The notes under the pieces: generated by a model
Seen by the model: only the letters and a program-made list of their open reading frames with translations
What the model was told of the DNA's origin: nothing
The model's database searches: none
Program-made: the position numbers and the translations under genes
NCBI GenBank assembly: GCA_046318675.1
Contig: JBKCUA010000018.1
Location: forward strand, 1 to 55,498
Source: JBKCUA01 sp046318675
Lineage (GTDB): Bacteria > Pseudomonadota > Alphaproteobacteria > JAJTHO01
Direction: 5' to 3'
Length of the DNA: 55,498 nt
Part shown: positions 43,601-51,519 of the stretch, piece after piece
Layout of the letters: every line of letters starts with the position of its first letter
Numbering within the stretch: the stretch's first letter is position 1

Positions 43601-43625
43601 TCCTAGATTGCTTGTTTATCTAGGA
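43601..43625. repeat. inverted repeat downstream of greA
   Basis: TCCTAGAT (43601-43608) and ATCTAGGA (43618-43625) are perfect arms around 9 bases; extending one base each side gives 9 of 10 matches. It lies in the AT-rich 237-base gap 43539-43775. No T-run follows directly, so it may be an operator or RNA stem rather than an intrinsic terminator. Confidence 0.45.
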
Positions 43626-43635
43626 CAGGCCATAT

Positions 43636-43660
43636 CTTTTAATTATGCAACCAGCTATAA
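43636..43660 (+). repeat. intergenic repeat, copy 1
   Basis: The segment CTTTTAATTATGCAACCAGC plus TATAA matches 24 of 25 bases at 47834-47858, after pheA. About 30 bases further on, CATAAAGCTATATTTCC (43687 on) again resembles the sequence that directly follows copy 2. The 237-base gap holding this copy contains no gene that I can see. Confidence 0.6.
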
Positions 43661-43775
43661 CTGCGGGCATGATGCAACACCGCCACCACATAAAGCTATA
43701 TTTCCGCTAAATAATCTTAAAAAAAAATGATGTTTATCACAGTAAATTTTCCGACTTTTTGTTACATACTATAAA

Positions 43776-44450
43776 ATGATTACCACCATCTTCTTGTTGT
43801 GTAGCGGTGCCTTGGGGGCTTGGTGGTGGCTGCGCCATAAGCGGAATGCTCCTGTACAAGAACATACGGATGCCTTATTGGCCGAGCTTCTTGCTGATCT
43901 AGCGGCTATTGATGCGGCAACACTTACAGGCTTAAGCCTTACCGAGCTTGGAGATATTTTAAAAAGATTAGCCGCAGAGCAAGCCTATGTTCGCGCGTTG
44001 CGTGGTCATGCGTTATTGCAGTTATTGGTGAAGGCATCCGTAGAAAGTCAAGATCAACACGAGCGTCTTCGCCAATTTGGTCTTGATTTACAGCGGTTAA
44101 TGCTTGTTCTACGCGATCATATTCACATTGATTTGTCGGCGTTCAATACCACCAAAACCCCGCGGGTGCACTGGGCAAAGGCTTTTACGGCAAAAGCGTT
44201 GCAGTTTGAAAAAAGCACCGATCCCCAAGCGATGGAAGTTGTGGCGTTGGCATTGCTGGCGGCGGTGTTCTCCTTGAATTTTACCCCCGTAGAAGGCCTT
44301 TCAGCGTTGCAGCATGCTAAATTGGCTCTTGTCACTCCTATGGCGCAAAAGATATTGGCGGAGCGTCCTGCTGCAATGCCGCTGCGCGAGCCCGCGATGA
44401 ACGATTTGTCTATGCCGCCGCCAGTGTTGCGCCGGGATCGCGAGCGTTAA
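43776..44450 (+). CDS. membrane-anchored protein, unknown
   Basis: The 224-residue product has a single N-terminal membrane segment (about 3-20, followed by RHKRN, so the bulk is probably cytoplasmic). The rest is Leu/Ala-rich and largely helical, with no motif I recognise; the C-terminal about 30 residues are Pro/Arg-rich and look disordered. No clear ribosome binding site precedes the ATG; TACTATAAA lies immediately upstream. Codon use fits the neighbours. It ends 7 bases before ribD and may be co-transcribed with it. Confidence 0.7.
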   Translation: MITTIFLLCSGALGAWWWLRHKRNAPVQEHTDALLAELLADLAAIDAATLTGLSLTELGDILKRLAAEQAYVRALRGHALLQLLVKASVESQDQHERLRQFGLDLQRLMLVLRDHIHIDLSAFNTTKTPRVHWAKAFTAKALQFEKSTDPQAMEVVALALLAAVFSLNFTPVEGLSALQHAKLALVTPMAQKILAERPAAMPLREPAMNDLSMPPPVLRRDRER

Positions 44451-44457
44451 AAACAGC

Positions 44458-45528
44458 ATGAATGATTCAAGATGGATGCGTGCTGCACTGGCCTATGCCG
44501 CCGGGGCGGTGGGTAGTACATCCCCCAACCCCAGTGTTGCCTGCCTTATAGTCAACAATGGCGTGTTAATTGCCCGTGGCCGCACCAAGCCGGGAGGGCG
44601 ACCCCACGCCGAAACCGAGGCCTTACGCCAGGCAGGAGGAGCTGCCGCTGGAGCTACGGCTTATGTAACGCTGGAGCCATGCAGTCACCATGGCGTGACC
44701 CCGCCATGCACGGATGCTTTGATTGCGGCTGGAGTGGCGCGGGTGGTTGTAGCCTGCCCTGATCCTAACCCTAAAGTCAATGGGGGCGGAGTGGCCGCAT
44801 TGCGAGATGCTGGGATGAGTGTCACCGAGAACGTATGCCGTACCGAAGCCGAAGCCTTGAACGCGCCGTTTTTTCACTATTTGCGTACTGGTCTACCCTT
44901 TGTTAGTGTTAAGGTTGCCACATCGCTTGATGGGCGCATTGCCCTCGCCAATGGGGTGAGCCAATGGATCACCAGCCCACAAAGCCGCGCCTTAGTGCAA
45001 CAATGGCGAAGTCAAGCCGATGCGCTGCTGACCACGGCGGTAACGGCCCAACGTGATGATGCGCGGCTGACGGTACGATTACCGAGGGTGCTGCGGCCAC
45101 CGATGCGTGTCCTGTTGGATCGGCGGTTAACGACTCCTGCGGATGCCGCTATTTTTGCTGGGCAGTCGATGCAGCCCACGTGGGTTTTTACCGCCCTTAA
45201 AGGCTCTTCCCCAGGGGTTAGGACGCTACAAGTGTCAGAACATGACGGCAAGCTGAATATGCGGGAAATATTGGAGGCGTTGGGGGATGCTGGGGTGCGT
45301 CATGTATTAATCGAGGCCGGGCGCGGGTTACTAACCCATGTGTGGCAGGAAAATCTCTGGAATCGCTGGCTGCACATGACAGCCCCCAGTTATTTAGGCG
45401 CGGATAGCCTCAGCGTCTTAGGATGCCTAGGGCTTACGACCCTGCCCCCGATAGGGGGAGAAGATACCGTGACGGAATGGTGGAACAAAGAAATGCCGAA
45501 ACCCGGTATAACTTCCAATAGCTTTTAA
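44458..45528 (+). CDS. ribD: bifunctional riboflavin deaminase/reductase RibD
   Basis: RibD carries out the second (deaminase) and third (reductase) steps of riboflavin synthesis. The 356-residue product has the zinc deaminase motifs HAE (50-52) and PCSHHGVTPPC (Cys75 and Cys84), then the reductase domain from about residue 145 (VSVKVATSLDGRIALANG). ribE, ribBA and ribH are not adjacent. Its end overlaps the DUF4167 gene by 4 bases, convergent. Confidence 0.95.
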   Translation: MNDSRWMRAALAYAAGAVGSTSPNPSVACLIVNNGVLIARGRTKPGGRPHAETEALRQAGGAAAGATAYVTLEPCSHHGVTPPCTDALIAAGVARVVVACPDPNPKVNGGGVAALRDAGMSVTENVCRTEAEALNAPFFHYLRTGLPFVSVKVATSLDGRIALANGVSQWITSPQSRALVQQWRSQADALLTTAVTAQRDDARLTVRLPRVLRPPMRVLLDRRLTTPADAAIFAGQSMQPTWVFTALKGSSPGVRTLQVSEHDGKLNMREILEALGDAGVRHVLIEAGRGLLTHVWQENLWNRWLHMTAPSYLGADSLSVLGCLGLTTLPPIGGEDTVTEWWNKEMPKPGITSNSF

Positions 45529-46208
45529 CTCTCAGGGTTATCACTGCTTTCTGTTGGACGGCGGGGAATACGAGTACGGCGTCGGCGTACGATTCCGCCC
45601 TCAGTGGATGAGGCTTTTGGGGGAGCATCTGGCGCGGCGATATCTTCTTCAGGAGCTGAAACACGCGGCGCAAGCGAAGCCCCAGATAAAAATGGCACAT
45701 CCCGCAAGGCTTCGACGTCTTCTTGTGGTGGCGGTATCCGATGAGCTGATGCCGGGCGCGGCGTGTGGTGATGCTTAGGCGACGGTTCAGGATAAAAATC
45801 ATCAGGAGGAAACCGCCCCGGTTGGTGTGGGGGTTCGTCCACGGCGACGGGCGGTTCTTGGGAAAACGAGGGCTGTGGCTGGGTGGGGTGTTGTTCTGGA
45901 GCCTCGGCTTGTTCGGGGAAACGCGGGGCGTGGGCGTTGAGGACGCGCTGAAAGTGATCGGCGTGCTGGTGATAATTTTCGGCCATAACGACGTCGCCGT
46001 TTACCAATGCATCCTTGGCCATGTTTTGATATTTTTCAATCATCTTTAAGGCATTTGCCCGAATACGGCGATCGTTTTCGGGGTTATTCCCACCGCCAGT
46101 ATTGTTGTGGAAGGGACGCCCACCGCCTTGTCCTGGAAACCGTGGGGGGTTGAAACCACGGCCACCACCCCCGCCATGGGGACGCATACGATTACGCTTC
46201 ATGTTCAT
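45525..46208 (-). CDS. DUF4167 domain protein
   Basis: The product (227 residues from the ATG at 46208) begins with an Arg/Gly/Asn-rich stretch, then has the DUF4167 core RIRANALKMIEKYQNMAKDALVNGDVVMAENYHQHADHFQRVL, and ends in a long Pro/Glu-rich disordered region with a basic, Arg-rich C-terminus (RRRRTRIPRRP). DUF4167 is restricted to alphaproteobacteria in my knowledge, and its composition suggests nucleic-acid binding. Starts at 46223 (TTG) and 46202 (ATG) are also possible. Confidence 0.88.
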   Translation of the reverse strand: MNMKRNRMRPHGGGGGRGFNPPRFPGQGGGRPFHNNTGGGNNPENDRRIRANALKMIEKYQNMAKDALVNGDVVMAENYHQHADHFQRVLNAHAPRFPEQAEAPEQHPTQPQPSFSQEPPVAVDEPPHQPGRFPPDDFYPEPSPKHHHTPRPASAHRIPPPQEDVEALRDVPFLSGASLAPRVSAPEEDIAAPDAPPKASSTEGGIVRRRRTRIPRRPTESSDNPES

Positions 46209-46254
46209 GAAAATATTATCCAATCTTAAGGGCTACAATACAGAATAATCTATC

Positions 46255-46809
46255 TTAAGGCAAGGGCATAGGCTTATCTGCCAATGATCGCAAATAGATA
46301 ATGATATCAGCACGTTCTTTATCATTTTTCAGTCCGGCAAAACTCATTTTTGTACCCTTGGCGTAAGCTTTTGGATCATAAAGAAATTTACTGAGCGATT
46401 CATAATCCCAAACACCGGGCAGATTTTTTAAGGCGGCAGAGTAGGCAAAGCTATCTAAATGGGCATGCTTACCGCCAACGATACCCCATAGGTTCGGCCC
46501 GACTTTATTTGCGCCCCCCTTATCAAAACTGTGGCAGGCGGCGCACTTACGGGCAACTTTCAAGCCCTCATCAACACTGGCACTGGCTAATAGCGGCGCA
46601 ATGGGGTTAATCACCGCCGCCGCCGGAGCTGCTGCAGTGGTTTCCGCCGGTCGCACACCTTCAGCAATTTCATAAGCGTGTTTTGGGGCTGGTTCCCCAG
46701 GATGAGTTTCGTCTGCAAATAGATGTTTTGCCACTATTCTTGTGCCCCAAACGGCGATCCCGACAATTAAAGCCGCAGCAAAAAGTTTATTCCATTCCAA
46801 CGAAGCCAT
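46255..46809 (-). CDS. membrane-anchored class I cytochrome c (CycM-like)
   Basis: The 184-residue product has an uncleaved N-terminal membrane anchor (about 8-24), an Ala/Pro-rich linker and a C-terminal cytochrome c domain with CAACH (89-93) and axial Met155 in GTKMSFAG. It should face the periplasm and may carry electrons from the bc1 complex to a terminal oxidase, as CycM does. It is divergent from pheA; the shared 76-base gap has a good -10-like TATACT (46841-46846) on the plus strand. Confidence 0.9.
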   Translation of the reverse strand: MASLEWNKLFAAALIVGIAVWGTRIVAKHLFADETHPGEPAPKHAYEIAEGVRPAETTAAAPAAAVINPIAPLLASASVDEGLKVARKCAACHSFDKGGANKVGPNLWGIVGGKHAHLDSFAYSAALKNLPGVWDYESLSKFLYDPKAYAKGTKMSFAGLKNDKERADIIIYLRSLADKPMPLP

Positions 46810-46885
46810 ATGCTCTCCCAGCTTGCAAAAGCGTCTCGGTTATACTAACCCCGCATGGCGACACCAACAGGAATTTTATTTTATT

Positions 46886-47752
46886 ATGACAACACCGCTT
46901 CCATCTTCGTTTATTGTCGCTTTTCAAGGGATCGCTGGTGCATATTCCCATCAGGTGTGCCGGGTATTGTTTCCGCAAGCCGAGATTTTACCGTGTTTTA
47001 GTTTTGAAGATGCGTTTAACGCTGTGCGGGAAGAGCGAGCCACCCACGCGGTGCTGCCAGTAGAAAACAACACTGCTGGCCGGGTGGCGGATATGCACAC
47101 TCTGCTTCCTCAAGGAGGATTGTTCATCACAGCCGAACATTACGAACCTATAGTGCACCACTTGCTTACGGTACCGGGAACAACGCTGGAGACAATTAAA
47201 GATGTGCACAGTCATGTCCAAGCACTAACCCAATGCCGAGGTTTTTTGCGGCAACATCAGTTAACCCCCGTGGTGCACAGCGATACAGCCGGTGCGGCGC
47301 GGGATGTTGCCTATTGGAAAAATCCGCGTAATGCCGCGATTGCTTCGCGGGCAGCGGGGGAGATTTATGGTCTTGTCCCGTTAGCCCACAATATCGCCGA
47401 TAACGTCGAGAATGTGACTCGTTTTCTGGTGCTTGAACCTACGCTGCGGGTGCCCATTTTTGAGGATACCTCTACTTATAAAACAACATTATTTTTTACC
47501 CTTCGGGATGTTCCGGCGGCTTTATATAAAGCCTTGGGGGGTTTTGCCACTAATGGTGTGAACCTCAGCAAGATTGAGAGTTATCTCCTCGGTGGCCGCT
47601 TTGCTGCTGCCTCTTTCATTGTTGATGCCAATGCCCATAAGGATAGCCTATTCTTTCAGCAAGCCCTTGAAGAGTTATCATTCTATTCGGAGGATGTTCG
47701 GGTTCTTGGTGTGTACCCTATAGCGCGTTGCGTAATTAGCGGTAGACATTGA
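46886..47752 (+). CDS. pheA: prephenate dehydratase
   Basis: PheA converts prephenate to phenylpyruvate. The 288-residue product starts at ATG 46886 (the frame is open upstream but runs into the cytochrome gene). It has VAFQGIAGAYSHQV, VLPVENNTAGRV, HSHVQALTQC, the catalytic ADNVENVTRF (TRF at 178-180) and a C-terminal ACT domain with KTTLFFTLRDVPAALYKAL. The Phe-binding ESRP motif reads ESYL (231-234), common in alphaproteobacteria. No chorismate mutase domain is fused. Confidence 0.94.
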   Translation: MTTPLPSSFIVAFQGIAGAYSHQVCRVLFPQAEILPCFSFEDAFNAVREERATHAVLPVENNTAGRVADMHTLLPQGGLFITAEHYEPIVHHLLTVPGTTLETIKDVHSHVQALTQCRGFLRQHQLTPVVHSDTAGAARDVAYWKNPRNAAIASRAAGEIYGLVPLAHNIADNVENVTRFLVLEPTLRVPIFEDTSTYKTTLFFTLRDVPAALYKALGGFATNGVNLSKIESYLLGGRFAAASFIVDANAHKDSLFFQQALEELSFYSEDVRVLGVYPIARCVISGRH

Positions 47753-47785
47753 TAAAGTCTTAAGCGCGCTATAAGTTATTTTTTT

Positions 47786-47814
47786 CGGCCATTTGGCCGC
47801 GGCACTTTGTGCCG
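47786..47814. repeat. two adjacent hairpins after pheA
   Basis: CGGCC/GGCCG around ATTT (47786-47799) and CGGCAC/GTGCCG around TTT (47800-47814) lie back to back, 34 bases after the pheA stop. They may terminate pheA transcription with rho help; there is no T-run after either stem. Confidence 0.4.
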
Positions 47815-47817
47815 TGC

Positions 47818-47858
47818 GCTGGTTGCAAATATACTTTTAATTGTGCAACCAGCTATAA
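47818..47858. repeat. intergenic repeat, copy 2, with 10-base inverted repeat
   Basis: GCTGGTTGCA (47818-47827) and TGCAACCAGC (47844-47853) form a perfect inverted repeat with a 16-base loop. Bases 47834-47858 match copy 1 (43636-43660) at 24 of 25 positions. It lies between pheA and a minus-strand hypothetical gene, whose stop codon is 6 bases beyond. Confidence 0.6.
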
Positions 47859-47863
47859 AGCTA

Positions 47864-48259
47864 TTATTCCAATAGATGAAGCAGTCGGGTCGTAACTTGG
47901 TTGTGTGTGTCAGTGCGCTGAAGGAGAGTCACTAAAAAATCGTGCTGTTCTTTTTCGATGCTATCGGAGGCGTTGACAATATCAACTAGATCGATAGGGG
48001 CAATATGTCTCCGAAACCGAATGCGGCCAAGCTGTTCTTTTAGCGGAGGTAGTTCTTGAGATAGTGTTTCTCCATAACTAAGAAACGCGGCAAGGGCACC
48101 ATCACTGACTACCTCACCAATAACGGTGGGTTTTGTAAAAAACCTCTGTAACCTTTCCGCATAGGAGCGGCTCGCACACGCGACGGTCACATCAAGTTTA
48201 ATGTCCACTGAGTCCAAAATGTACCATCTGCTAAGTTGAGCGGAAGGCGAAATATACAC
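47864..48259 (-). CDS. hypothetical protein
   Basis: A 131-residue minus-strand frame with no family that I recognise. It looks soluble, with a mixed N-terminal half and a Leu-rich helical C-terminus (QHDFLVTLLQR, TRLLHLLE). No signal or membrane segment is visible. The GTG at 48259 lacks a clear binding site; an in-frame GTG about 17 codons further in is possible. Composition resembles neighbouring genes, and no gene competes on the other strand. Confidence 0.5.
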   Translation of the reverse strand: MYISPSAQLSRWYILDSVDIKLDVTVACASRSYAERLQRFFTKPTVIGEVVSDGALAAFLSYGETLSQELPPLKEQLGRIRFRRHIAPIDLVDIVNASDSIEKEQHDFLVTLLQRTDTHNQVTTRLLHLLE

Positions 48260-48297
48260 CTAAAAAATTAATTTTGTGTTTTTTGCAATGGGCTAAA

Positions 48298-48435
48298 TTA
48301 AGGGTTTTTCGATGAATGTATTTGAATATGAACAATTTTATCATGTGTTTTTGGGGCTACTTTCCACGCTGAAAAAACAATGCCTATAATGCTAAGGAGC
48401 AGTAAAGCAATCACCAACAGGAAAAAACGCTTCAT
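48298..48435 (-). CDS. 45-residue single-span membrane protein
   Basis: A short minus-strand gene whose ATG (48435-48433) is preceded by TGAGGT at 4 bases. It encodes MKRFFLLVIALLLL, continuing in a hydrophobic run to about residue 23, then a Trp/Lys boundary (AWKVAPKTH) and a polar tail of about 20 residues. This is a classic small membrane protein with the tail outside. I recall similar short proteins near aroK or xerD in alphaproteobacteria but cannot name a family. It is divergent from aroK (gap 30 bases). Confidence 0.6.
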   Translation of the reverse strand: MKRFFLLVIALLLLSIIGIVFSAWKVAPKTHDKIVHIQIHSSKNP

Positions 48436-48465
48436 AAAACCTCACGGATACAGCATTAATGCTTG

Positions 48466-48990
48466 ATGGCCTTTTTGACAAGACCCTTGGCATTAGTTGG
48501 GATGATGGGTAGCGGTAAAACAACCTTGGCTGCTGCGTTGGCTGCTCGATGGGGCATTGCAACGATAGATAGCGATGTTGTAGCTGAACAATTAATGGGG
48601 AAGACCATTCATGCTTGCTTTGCTGAGAATGGTGAGACCCTCTTCCGGCACTGGGAAGAGAAAGCATTAAAAAAAATTTGTGAAAACAATTTTTACGGGG
48701 TCATCGCCACAGGCGGGGGTGTTGTGATGCATCCGTCGGGCTGGGCTTTTTTAAAAGAGCATACAACAACTGTTTGGCTTGATGTCCCGGTAGAAGAACT
48801 TTGGAAACGACTACAGAAAAACCCCGGTGAACGTCCTTTGCTAAAGGATAAGCAAGGATTCTTGACCTTAGCAGCGGCACGACGGCCTTATTATGCTCAA
48901 GCACAGTATCAGGTATCCTTAGCAGGAAAGTCTAAGGACGAGGCGTTAATTATGCTGATCGGGTTGCTAGAAAAGCAACAGCAGCCCTAA
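48466..48990 (+). CDS. aroK: shikimate kinase
   Basis: AroK phosphorylates shikimate in the chorismate pathway. The 174-residue product has P-loop GMMGSGKT (12-19), the shikimate-binding region IDSDVVAEQLMGKTI and FRHWEEKAL, the ATGGGVV loop and the lid Arg in ERPLL. The ATG at 48466 is preferred to a TTG directly before it. aroB, the usual partner, does not follow; instead the gene overlaps ispB by 41 bases, convergent. Confidence 0.93.
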   Translation: MAFLTRPLALVGMMGSGKTTLAAALAARWGIATIDSDVVAEQLMGKTIHACFAENGETLFRHWEEKALKKICENNFYGVIATGGGVVMHPSGWAFLKEHTTTVWLDVPVEELWKRLQKNPGERPLLKDKQGFLTLAAARRPYYAQAQYQVSLAGKSKDEALIMLIGLLEKQQQP

Positions 48991-49918
48991 GCGCATCCCC
49001 CAGCGGGGTGTTTTTCCAAGCAGCGAGAATATCCAAAGCTTGCTGGCTATAAAAGGCTGCACGGGCGCGGGTTTGCTCCAGTGAGTTAGTACGTTGCAAA
49101 ATGCTGCACACTTGGGCAAAATCGGTGGGGGTTCTTTCGGAAAAACTATGGATAAGGATGTTGCGTTCGTTGGGGCTTGCGTGATTCAGAGCCAAGAGAA
49201 GAGGCAAGGTCATTTTTCCTTCAAAAAAATCGTTGCCTAGGGTTTTGCCAAGGTGCTCTGCATCCCCATCATAATCCAGTGCGTCATCAAGCAATTGAAA
49301 GGCCATACCTAAGCAGGCTCCCGCTTGGTGCAGCTTAATGGCTGTCGCCATATCGGCACCACCGGCGCGGCCGCCAACCTCTAAAGCTGCTGCGAAAAGA
49401 ACTGCTGTTTTTGCGTGAATTATATCTAGATAGCGGGCTTCGGATAAATTTAAATTGCCTTGAGCCTCAAGCTGTAAAACCTCGCCTTCGGCAATAGTAT
49501 TGGCGGTATCGGCCAGCACTTTCAAGATGGCCATATCGTTGACTTGTACCATCAGTTGAAAGGCGCGGCTAAATAGAAAATCACCAACTAAAACAGGAGC
49601 TTTATTGTCCCAAACAGCATTAGCACTGGGCTTATTCCGGCGCGTATTACTGGCATCCACCACGTCATCGTGAAGTAAGGTTGCCGTATGAATAAACTCT
49701 ACCGCTGCGGCCAAGGCATAGGGTGTAGCATCAGGGTTAAAAAGACGCGCGGTTGCCAATAATAGCAAGGGTCGAATGCGCTTGCCGCCAGCGTTAATGA
49801 GATGGCCTGATATTTCCGGGATACGCGATGCGATGCTTGCACTTTTGTCAATAATCAATGCTTCGACCTCGGCCATAGGCGCGGTGAGGGCATCCAGCAA
49901 TGGTGCTAACCCAGTCAT
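48950..49918 (-). CDS. ispB: polyprenyl diphosphate synthase (long-chain, ubiquinone side chain)
   Basis: A trans-polyprenyl synthase that builds the side chain of ubiquinone. With the ATG at 49918 the product is 322 residues; a GTG at 49924 is two codons upstream. The first Asp-rich motif is DDVVD (84-88) and the second DDALD (211-215); GGKRIRP precedes the first. Chain length cannot be fixed by eye, but family pattern fits octaprenyl/decaprenyl synthases. It follows the SbtA-like gene by 2 bases and may be co-transcribed. Confidence 0.92.
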   Translation of the reverse strand: MTGLAPLLDALTAPMAEVEALIIDKSASIASRIPEISGHLINAGGKRIRPLLLLATARLFNPDATPYALAAAVEFIHTATLLHDDVVDASNTRRNKPSANAVWDNKAPVLVGDFLFSRAFQLMVQVNDMAILKVLADTANTIAEGEVLQLEAQGNLNLSEARYLDIIHAKTAVLFAAALEVGGRAGGADMATAIKLHQAGACLGMAFQLLDDALDYDGDAEHLGKTLGNDFFEGKMTLPLLLALNHASPNERNILIHSFSERTPTDFAQVCSILQRTNSLEQTRARAAFYSQQALDILAAWKNTPLGDALRAAVAFLATRSA

Positions 49919-49920
49919 GA

Positions 49921-50916
49921 TCACGGCAACAAATGTTGAAGAAAAGGAACGGCAATACTGTAATATAGAGGAATACCGACAATAATGTTAAATGGGAAAG
50001 TAATGGCAAGCGACATTGGCACATAAAGGCCGGGGTTAGCTTCGGGCAAGGCTAACCGCAACGCTGCGGGAACGGCAATATATGAAGCACTAGCCATCAG
50101 GACAATAAACAAAAACCCTGTGCCGGGATCAAGGTGAAGGATATCAGCAACCCCCAGCCCCAATGCTGCGCCCACAAGCGGCATATAGATGCCAAACAGC
50201 ACTAGTGACATTGAAAAACCCCGCAACCCGGACAGATGCTTTACCACTAATAGTCCCATATCCAATAAAAACAAGGCCAAGACGCCATGAAAGGGGTCAA
50301 TGAGGAAAACCTTCATTTTTTGCATTCCGCTGTCCCCTGAGAGCCAGCCAATAACAAAAGCACCTAACAGTAATAAAATCGCACCATTGGTCAACGATTC
50401 ATGAATCAGTCCAGGGCGGCTAGGGTGCTCCTTGGCTAAGACAGGTGTGTATAGTCGTGCCAGCAATAAACCTGAAACGATTGCCGGAGCCTCCATCAAT
50501 GCAACAACAGCCGCAATATAGCCATGGTAGTCAATGCCTTTAGCCGTCAGAAACGAGACCGCTGTGGCAAAGGTCACCATGCTGATAGACCCATAATGAG
50601 CGGCTATGGCGGCGGCATTAAGAGGATCAAGCCGTGTGGTTCGGCGCAGCAAGAAGTAGCCAATAAAAGGCATAATGAAACCTAAAGCAACCCCGGCCAG
50701 CATAAGTAATATTGCAGTGTTACTGATACCGTGACTACTGGCTAATGCATTGCCACCTTTAAAGCCAATTGCCATCATTAGGTAAATGGAAAGATAACGG
50801 CTAATGCTTTCGGGAACTTCTAAATTTGATCGCAATAAACCCGCACCAATGCCCAATAAAAAAAACAGAATTCCTGGTGATAAAAAGTTGGCAAGAAAAC
50901 TGTCAAAAATTTCCAT
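49921..50916 (-). CDS. SbtA-like sodium-dependent bicarbonate transporter
   Basis: The 331-residue product has about ten hydrophobic segments and the DUF897/SbtA pattern: an N-terminal SPGILFFLLGIGAGLLRSNLEVPE, MAIGFKGG, AAHYGSISMVTFATA and, near the end, ASASYIAVPAALRLALPEANPGLYVPMSLAITFPFNI. SbtA proteins import bicarbonate with sodium in cyanobacteria and occur in heterotrophs, where the role is less clear. No PII-like SbtB gene is next to it. It runs into ispB. Confidence 0.88.
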   Translation of the reverse strand: MEIFDSFLANFLSPGILFFLLGIGAGLLRSNLEVPESISRYLSIYLMMAIGFKGGNALASSHGISNTAILLMLAGVALGFIMPFIGYFLLRRTTRLDPLNAAAIAAHYGSISMVTFATAVSFLTAKGIDYHGYIAAVVALMEAPAIVSGLLLARLYTPVLAKEHPSRPGLIHESLTNGAILLLLGAFVIGWLSGDSGMQKMKVFLIDPFHGVLALFLLDMGLLVVKHLSGLRGFSMSLVLFGIYMPLVGAALGLGVADILHLDPGTGFLFIVLMASASYIAVPAALRLALPEANPGLYVPMSLAITFPFNIIVGIPLYYSIAVPFLQHLLP

Positions 50917-51097
50917 AGAGCTAGACCTAAGAATTTATAATGCTGCGGCTCGCAACAAAGCCGGAAACAAGCCGTAGTGCAAGTAGTAAAGACAAAATGG
51001 TAGGTTTTTTGTAATGCCCGTGTGACGGGGATTCCTTATACAGCGTTATAAGCAAAACATGGTGCATTTTTTGCGGGTTGTTATTATAAGAAACGGC

Positions 51098-51427
51098 ATG
51101 ACAGATTTTATTCATGATCTTTTTTCGGTGCTACAGACTAGAGCAAAAGCCGATCCTGAAAAATCCTATACGGCTAGGCTAATGGCCAAAGGGACGCCAA
51201 AAATTGCCCAGAAAGTGGGCGAGGAAGCCGTAGAGGTGGTTATCGAAGCCTTGCGCGCTGATCGGGTTAAGATCATTGAGGAAAGCTGCGATCTTTTGTA
51301 TCACTTGCTGGTATTGTGGCTGGATGGCGGCGTTACACCCACGGATGTGGAGACGGTACTGCGCCAGCGCGCGGGGGATAAGGGGCTTGAAGATAAAGCC
51401 GCAGCAAAAGATAAACGGCTCGCATAA
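51098..51427 (+). CDS. hisE: phosphoribosyl-ATP pyrophosphatase
   Basis: HisE hydrolyses PR-ATP to PR-AMP in histidine synthesis. The 109-residue product has SYTARLMAKGTPKIAQKVGEEAVEVVIEAL and CDLLYHLLVLW, which hold the Glu/Asp metal ligands of the MazG-like fold. The ATG at 51098 suits family length better than an upstream ATG at 51059. Other his genes are not adjacent, so it is isolated here. The 181 bases upstream (50917-51097) contain no gene I can support. Confidence 0.92.
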   Translation: MTDFIHDLFSVLQTRAKADPEKSYTARLMAKGTPKIAQKVGEEAVEVVIEALRADRVKIIEESCDLLYHLLVLWLDGGVTPTDVETVLRQRAGDKGLEDKAAAKDKRLA

Positions 51428-51519
51428 AAAATAATGACAAACGATAGCGGGTGTTGTTAATCGTCCTTTTACTTCTTTACGCCATGACAAAGACCGCACG
51501 ATAAAAAAGGGGCACTCGA

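Noticed and set aside
46841..46846. Complete promoter for pheA
   Set aside because: TATACT is a good -10 but no acceptable -35 lies 16-18 bases upstream.
46742..46885. 48-residue N-terminal extension of PheA
   Set aside because: It is antisense to the cytochrome c gene; the conserved dehydratase starts just after ATG 46886.
47786..47814. Intrinsic terminator for pheA
   Set aside because: Two stems are present but neither is followed by a T-run, so kept only as hairpins.
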